The notes under the pieces were generated by a model that was not told the origin of the DNA, made no database searches, and saw only the letters and a program-made list of their open reading frames with translations. The translations under genes and the position numbers were made by a program. Below are positions 13,101 to 22,100 of a stretch of 64,000 nucleotides of DNA, piece after piece; positions within the stretch are counted from its first letter, which is position 1, and the number at the start of each line of letters is the position of its first letter. The stretch is from Clytia hemisphaerica (taxonomy: Eukaryota; Cnidaria; Hydrozoa; Leptothecata; Clytiidae): assembly GCA_902728285.1 (NCBI GenBank), contig CACVBU010000085.1:65742-129741 (forward strand). The letters are read 5' to 3'.

Positions 13101-16100
13101 CCACAATGGACGAAGAGAAAATTCCTACTAAAAGTTACGCTGAGATGGCGAAAACCAGCAACAAATTAAACATATCCAATATCAAACGACGTCTCCGTAG
13201 CAAGAAAGTCGAAGAACAAATTGAAGAACAGAGAAAACAGTTTAGGGATGCCAACATTGTCATCCATGGCGTTAAAGAGACCAAAGAAAAAGATGATAAT
13301 GACTTTGTAGCCGAGATACTGAGCAGCGTCAACATCAAGACAGTGTCAACGTACATTTCCCGTATAGGAAAGGAGTCTGACATGCGTCCGATCAAAGTTG
13401 TGTTTAAAGACACTCATTTTAAATACAGATTTATGAAGCAGTTGAGAGAACTAAAGAGATATCAGATCAGATCGGTTTAAGAGGTCAATGCATGCCTGAA
13501 ACCGTACTTCTGTATAATAACAATAATAATAATAATAATAATAATATGCATAATATGGTAGCAACTTCAAAAATATTAACATAACTTGGCCTATTGAAGT
13601 AAGTCATTATGTTATTATGTACATAATTATATAAAAAGACAAGATCTAAAAGATATTAGAGGCTGTTAGAGGATGAAAGATCAAATTATCATATTGTAAA
13701 CTGACACCCAATTTAAAGACTTAAAAATAAAATGAAAATAAAAGGAAATGTTTCCCAACATCCTTAATTTTACCAAACAGAACATTGTTCTGCATTTTTC
13801 ACAAATATTATTCTGGTCTGTATTTTTCGAAAGCATCTAGCAAGGACCTTTTTTAAACATCGGTTTCCCAGGCATAGCCTTCTTGGAAAATTTGATCTGT
13901 TGGCTAAAAGTTTCAAAAATCTTTTTCCTAAAAATGAAGATCTGTTTCTCCTCAAAGCTTAAATTTTCAATCTCAAAGTATCTTCCCTAGAAATCGGTCT
14001 GTTTCCATAATTTTCAGAATAAAAATTTTGATCTGTTCGCCCAAACTTATAAGGAATCTAATATAATTTCCTCTCCTGGAAATTTTCATCTGTTTCCTTT
14101 GCTTTTTGTGATTAATATCTGTTTTCCCCCCAGAAAGTTCAATCTGTTTCCAATGCAATATTATCTTTTTGGAAACAGATATCTCCTAGAAATATTGATC
14201 TGTTTCTCTCTGACATCATCAGCTGGAGTGGGGAAACAGATAAAGGTCTTTCCTAGAAAACCGGATCTGTTTCCCCAGAAAACCGGATCTGTTTCCCCAT
14301 TTTTCAAAAAAAGCTCTCTCCAGGAAAAGGGAAACAGATATTTCGGGGGAAATGGGCTCGTTGGCTGCTTCTGATTTTTTCAAGTAAGAGAAAAAGGAAG
14401 ACAACATGACCATGATAAAAAATAGTAGATTTCAGCACCTTTGGGAAAATGACTATTGCAACTTAAAGGAGAATTGATATTTGAGATTTGGCATTCCAAT
14501 TTTTTGCCTGGACAGGAAGAAGATTAAAAATTGAGTTTAATAAAAAAATAACTAATTAAAAATCTTGTTTATTTACTTAATTAATTAGCTTTAAAGATTG
14601 CTCTTTTTCGGCTCTAAGAAGGAGAAAATTACACCCTCCCTCTATTTTGTGACGTAGGTTGCGTGGGTGAATAAACATAATGTTTTAAAAGTCTGCAGTA
14701 GTAAAAAAGAGAAGAAGCTTGAAAGGAGTTTTACATTAATGTTATATATGATGTACAGTGATAGTATGAAACATTTTTTTTGAAAATTGTAATTTCGATA
14801 CACTTGGTTTGCAATAAAAATGCCTTCGTGCCTTGCGATAAATTGTAATAATACCACTGGGAAAACAATACAATACCAGATCCAAACAAGAATCGTTTTT
14901 TATGTACGCGTTGGCTTAACAATAATATGCTAAATGGAACATTAAAAACTTTGAATTTAGCAGGAATCGAGTCGTATGTAGTGATCATTTTCATGAAAAT
15001 TGTTTTCAAAGGGAATTGAGATCAGAACTTCTGGATATGATAAGGATAAATCTCCTTACCAATTTGAAGGATATGGAGCAACTGACCGAACCATATTATA
15101 CTGGAAGCTTAGAGGTGTTTCATTCCCTACTCAATTCGTATGCACCAAAAAGAAAAGAGTTTGAGCTCAATGTGATGGATACCAGAGTCAAATTAGCTGT
15201 CCTTGACCACAATTCTAATGTTGACAGGAAGCAAGCTATCATCCAGAAACCAAGGAAAGGATCAGGCCAAAAGGGGGAGATGCAGTGGAAATTCGTGTCA
15301 TCGAAGCTCTCAAAAGATTGGATTGCAAAGCCCAAAAAGGAGGCAAAGTCAGTTTCGTTTATCGAAAATCTTTTGAGGGAAGTTGTTCAACGTAAGACAA
15401 ATGGTGAGAAGGCTTACAAAAAAGCTTCTGACTTAACTGATAGACTGACTGCCCCTAAAAACATTGCTTTTACAGACAGAAACTAAAATTACTCTCTCTT
15501 TGCTCTCTTTCATTTCTCTCCTTTTTTTTGAAAATCTAAAAACCTACTCACGTGCATCATACGTCACAAATTTTGTTGCCATGGTGATATAAGGGAATAT
15601 TTAATTGTCTATTATTCGGTATAAAAAACTATGAATTATATATTTTTTCGAATCGTGTTAATGAGCTCTTTAAGAATATAATCATAAGTTTCATTGAGAA
15701 TCACACATATTAATTCCCCTTTAAGTTTTTTAACAATCTTAAATCTGATTTTGTAAATCATCGATCAATCTTAGTATCATTTTATCATGAACTCAAGCAC
15801 CAGTTTATAGAATTTAGGGGAAAAAGGGGTACTCCAATAAGTAGCTCAATTGGAGTACCCTACCTTTTAGCATGGAGGTATAAAGAAACAGGAGATGTAT
15901 GCTATTGTAACCAAGCTCGCCCTACGATTAAAAATGTTATGATGTATGCATGATTATGAGAATCATGTATCGTGCATTTTTAATGAGCCCTTTTATCCAT
16001 AGGTGAAATCTTATTTGCTCATTTAAGCTTTAGAAATTAGATGAGACGAGATCCATTGTTTCTGACATCAGTGTTAAGAAAATATTTGGACTAAAAAAAG

Positions 16101-19100
16101 GCCTGTAAACTTGGCAATCCTTCATCCAGAGGAATGTAAAGAGATGGAAAAACAGCTTCTTCAGAACAATAGACAAACGGCTCGTCATATACCGGGTCCT
16201 TTGCCCTTAAGGGAATTTGTTTCAAGCTAATGGATTTGTTTTGTTGTTGCTTTAAAAAAGTTGTATAATTAGCGTGGTATGACGAAATTCTTTTGTTTCA
16301 GGTCAAATTATGCGTAAACTTTAGGGGCTTATATTTTGGGGAGACCTCTTTTATACCAAAAGATACCTATATTCTCTTGCTCAGGATTTTCTAGCGATTC
16401 TAATGATATAACGGCATCATGACCGCATAATTAGATTAAAAGCTAAAGTGCACGAAAATAAGAAATCAAATCTGTCTTTGATGAATTTCTATCAAATTTT
16501 TTAGAAATAATTTGGTATCATTGTGATGAGAATTTTTCAGACATAATTTGGTATCATTGTGATGAGAATTTTTCAGACTACAAGTTAGTGTAAAATTTGT
16601 TACTGGATACTGAAAGTTTAAAAAGTAATGGATCAAAAACGAAAAACATAAAACCACTTTTATAAACACAGCATATAGAAACCAGCCCTCTTCGCATGGT
16701 GAGCCGTTTTTTCTGAAATTTTTGTAACAACCAAATTAAAGCTAAAACAAAGGAGTTTTCAATAGACACGATCAGAAAACTTCGGGTAATCAGAGAAGCA
16801 CTTTTTCTATTCCATCCCATTTCTCTGCTTCATCAAATGATAAGATTTTTCGATCAATGTTTTCTTTAAGGTGAACTGTATTGCTTGATACTTTCCTCCA
16901 AAATTCTCCAGCGACTTTATGTCTACAAATTGAATCTGAAATCATGTGTGCTTATAAAAAGCTTTTCATTTTCTGGCTTGAGAAAATATCTTTTCAAAAC
17001 AAAATTTAACGGATAACGAAATTGAACATAAACTTGTTTCATGGACAAAGTTTTATTTAATTTTCTTATATTAGAAGGCTAGAAATCTTAAATATTAAAA
17101 GTTAGAATGTTCATAGAAATCAAAAGACTTTAACGACCAATTATCGACACATTTAACTCCTGTTTTTCTTTATAAATACCTTCATGCTTTTAGGAACACC
17201 TGGTTGCACTGAGCACTTATTTATACATAACAGGCTTTGACTAATTTCTATTCAAGTACCAATTTCAAATGGGTCCATTTTTTGACCCAAATGGCTCCAA
17301 TTACAATATCATTAGTCCCTCATTTACAATTCGAACTTTGATGGTCTGAATATCAGAATTTTAATATTTCCATTAGATTCAGATTTTCGAAATAAAAAAA
17401 AAGATTGGAAGATATGCACTACAGCACTTAATTTAAAATTGTTTTTCTGTACAATTTTCAAGCTTCTAGGAACAATAATAAAGTGCAAATTTGTTTAGTT
17501 TGATTTACATTTTTTTGCCACTGCTGTGAAATTCATGCTCAAGCTTATTTACTTTTAAACAGATGGATAATGTCAGAAGCTAAAAAAGATGGAGTAGAAG
17601 ATAGCATTGCAAAATATGACGGTGAGTCTTATTTTGAATTGAAATCTCTGCCGTGAGAGAGCCCTTGGAAAAGGCCATTTTTTTATGAATATGTATGGTT
17701 GGGGCAAGCTAAGAATAACGTCAGGCTACCTGAGCTAGTGTCAGTGATTTGGCAAAATACAATTTTACTAGAAATGACCCTCAATTTATAATAAAATGGC
17801 AAATATTATTTGATATGTAGCTTTCTCTTTTTGGACCTACCTCGAGGTGGTCCTATAAATTAACCATTGTCCGTTTGTTCATTCATTTGTTAGCTACCAG
17901 CTTTTCGTGAGATGGTCTAATTAGTTTCTTCTGATTTTTTGCACACTTATGCAAAATGATAATGCCCAAAATGTGATGGAGCCCGATTTTGGAAGAAAAA
18001 AAATTCAAAACTTCAATGATGGAGAGATCATTCCCTGATAGATTTAAAGTTTTATGTGGTACATTCTTTTAATATTGATTTTTCGTTTACTGATAAGCAG
18101 GTAGTTCCATAAAAGTTTCGCTTGTTATAGATTGTTTTATAATGTTTTGATTTTTTGGTAATAGGTGTATGGAAGATTGCAGAACCAAAGCAGAATCCAC
18201 TTGAAGGAGATCATGGTTTAGTTTTGTCAGTAAGTTCTATCAAATTCTTCTTTTAAAACAAGATGTTTACAGGTTGAGAATTTTACTGAAAATTTATTTT
18301 TGTCTGTTTATTTCTCAATGAAATTACTTCATTTGTATTTTAGTCACAAGCCAAACATGCTGCTGTTTCTGCTTCTCTTGATAAACCTTTCAAATTTGAA
18401 GACAAACCTCTAATTGTACAGTAAGTATTAGATTCTCATAAACCTTTCTATGGATTTTTTTAATTTAGTAACGATCCTAAAAATCCCTCCCTGTGATAAT
18501 CAGTCCAGAATTTCTGATTTTAAATTTTCATTTTTTCAAATATCCAGTGGTTTTAAATAGGTTGAAAATCGTTTCATGAGGGTAAAAGGTGTTCTTATTT
18601 CTGTTCTTGTGTCAAGTCTAGAAAAGAGAACATTAAGGAAAAATTGGTCCCATGTAATGTGACATGTTTCTGTAAATTAACTCTTTGTCGCTATGTATCA
18701 AATGTTCTTTTCCTTGTAGGTATGAAGTACGTTTCCAGAACAAGCATGAATGTGGCGGTGCATACATCAAACTTGTTGCTGACAGTCCTTCATTAAATCT
18801 TGCAGAATTTACCGATAAAACAGAATACAGTATTATGTTTGGTCCAGACAGATGCGGCAATGATAACAAGGTAACCAAAATATTATCTAAAGCTTTTATT
18901 AATTTCAAATTCCTAAATATGCCCATCTTGAAAGTGCCAGTGTTATTAGAATATCATCTAATTCAATTTTTATTTTACATACATGTTCTTGAAATTGACT
19001 GTTTCTATATTTAATTCTTTTTTCAGCTTCACTTCATCTTCCAACATGAAAATCCAATCACACATAAAATGGAAGAAAAGCATGCTAAGAAACCAAGCAA

Positions 19101-22100
19101 AGACTTTGGGAACATCTTTGAGGATGGCAAAACACATTTAGTTACATTGGTTGTCGAGCCTGATAACACATACAAAATTCTATTGGATCGAAAAGAGTTA
19201 TCATCTGGTAGTTTGTTGGCTGATATGGAGCCTCCAGTCAACCCACCAAAGATGATCGACGATCCTGAAGACAGCAAACCAGAGAACTGGGATGAACGGG
19301 AAAAAATCAAGGACCCTGCGGCTGTTAAGCCAGACGATTGGTAACTTAAATTTCCCTTATTCTATTTAGAATAAAAGGATTTGCGATTTTTTAGATGCTC
19401 CTATTCTTATTATATTTGATAGTTTGTGAAACAGAATCTTGGCTACACTTGCTTGTATTTATTATTGGAAAGAGGGATATTTCAATTCTAATTTGATTTT
19501 GTAGGGACGAAGATGCTCCAATGATGATTGAAGATCCTAACGCACAAAAACCATCAGGTTGGTTGGATGATGAATCAGAACTGGTCCCTGATCCAAATGC
19601 TGTCCGCCCTGCTGATTGGTTAGTTGGTCTCATTTTGTGAAATTTTGTTGTCAGTGTTTGATTTATAATAGTTTGATTTCATTTCAATCGAAGCAAGAAT
19701 AATTATTTGATAGTTTGGGATGTCAGTTGCTTTTTTCAGCGATGTCCTTCATTTCAAAGAAACATTCTATTGAAGAGTCTTTCGATTTTGAATTTGTTGC
19801 TTCTACTGCTGTTTAACTTGCAATTTTGTTCAATAAATTGTATGTTGGAAATTGAAGCAAGAATAAATATTTGATAGTTTGGGATGTCAGTTGCTTTTTT
19901 CATTGATGTCCTTCATTTCAAAGAAATATCCTATTGAAGAATCTTTTGATTTTATATTTGTTGCTTCTACTGCTGTTTAACTTGCAATTTTGTTCAATAA
20001 ATTGTATGTTGGAAATTGAAGCAAGAATAATTATTTGATAGTTTGGGATGTCAGTTGCTTTTTTCATTGATGTCCTTCATTTCAAAGAAACATCCTATTG
20101 AAGAATCTTTTGATTTTATATTTGTTGCTTCTACTGCTGTTTACCTTGTAATTTTGTTCAATAAATTGTATGTTGGAAATTGAAGCAAGAATAATTATTT
20201 GATAGTTTGGGATGTCAGTTGTTTTTTTCATTGATGTCCTTCATTTCAAAGAAACATCCTATTGAAGAGTTTTAATTTCAATTTGTTGCTTCTACTGCTG
20301 TTTAACTTGCAATTTTGTTCAATAAATTGTATGTTGGAAATTGAAGCAAGAATAAATATTTGATAGTTTGGGATGTTAGTTGCTTTTTTCAGTGATGTCC
20401 TTCATTTCAAAGAAACATCCTATTGAAGAGTTTTAATTTCAATTTGTTGCTTCTACTGCTGTTTAACTTGCAATTTTGTTCAATAAATTGTATGTTGGAA
20501 ATTGAAGCAAGAATGAATATTTGATAGTTTGGGATGTCAGTTGCTTTTTTCATTGTCCTTCATTTCAAAGAAACATCCTATTGAAGAAGCTTTTTATTTC
20601 ATATTTGTTGCTTCTACTGCTGTTTAACTTGCAATTTTGTTCAATAAATTGTATGTTGGAAATTGAAGCAAGAATGAATATTTGATAGTTTGGGATGTCA
20701 GTTGTTTTTTTCATTGTCCTTCATTTCAAAGAAACATCCTATTGAAGAAGCTTTTTATTTCATATTTGTTGCTTCTACTGCTGTTTAACTTGCAATTTTG
20801 TTCAATAAATTGTATGTTGGAAATTGAAGCAAGAATGAATATTTGATAGTTTGGGATGTCAGTTGTTTTTTTCATTGATGTCCTTCATTTCAAAGAAACA
20901 TCCTATTGAAGAGTTTTAATTTCAATTTGTTGCTTCTACTGCTGTTTAACTTGCAATTTTGTTCAATAAATTGTATGTTGGAAATTGATGCAAGAATAAA
21001 TATTTGATAGTTTGGGATGTCAGTTGCTTTTTTCATTGATGTCCTTCATTTCAAAGAAACATCCTATTGAAGAGTTTTAATTTCAATTTGTTGCTTCTAC
21101 TGCTGTTTAACTTGCAATTTTGTTCAATGAATTGTATGTTGGAAATTGAAGCAAGAATAAATATTTGATAGTTTGGGATGTCAGTTGCTTTTTTCAGTGA
21201 TGTCCTTCATTTCAAAAAAAACATCCATTTCAATTATCCTAAACAATTGAAAAATATGTGTTACCGATATTAGACAGTTTTAAAAAGGGGTTTGATATGA
21301 ATATTAGAAATATGATATGAATATGATATGAATATTTATTTTAAAGAAGGCTTAAACCTACATCAACATTAAGCACCGATTGGTTTTCACTGCCACAGTA
21401 TTACACGTATAATTTTGAACTCTCTCTTCTGTTTAGGGACGACGAAGAAGACGGTGAATGGGAGGCTCCACAAATTGACAACCCCAAATGCAAAGCTGTC
21501 GGATGTGGTGAATGGAAAAGACCCTCCATTAAAAACGCAAATTACAAAGGAAAATGGTCCGCCCCTCTTATTGCCAACCCTGATTACAAGGTAAAGCATC
21601 TCCTAATAACTTTTCTGTAGCAAATTCTGTTACACGCATTTTTATAAGAACATAAGACCAAAACCTAAGAAAAAATTATGAAAACTCTCATTGAATTTAG
21701 GTCAATTTTGAATCGTTAAATGAAAAAACCAAGCATATTAAGAACAGTTACGCCTGAAGCCAAATTTGAACAGTCGAAATTGACTGACTCTTTAAATTAA
21801 TGTTGCTTTGAACTTCCTTTATAGGGTATATGGGCTCCACGTAAAATTGAGAATCCGAACTTCTTCGAGGATACGAATCCATTCGCAATGAAAAGTATTT
21901 CAGCAGTGGGATTTGAGTTGTGGTCTATGCAATCAGACATTCTGTTTGATAATCTCATAATCGCTGATGACCAATCAATCGTCGACCAATGGACCGTCCA
22001 ATCGTGAGCTTTTATCCATTCCCTCTCTCTAGGGTAAAGAAAAAAGAAAAAATATTTTTGGGAATGGCCCTTTTTGGAAATATAATGATGGACTTAATTA

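Noticed and set aside
19693..21225. CRISPR-like array
   Set aside because: Units are contiguous 161-164 bp satellites without unique spacers, in an intron of a eukaryotic gene.
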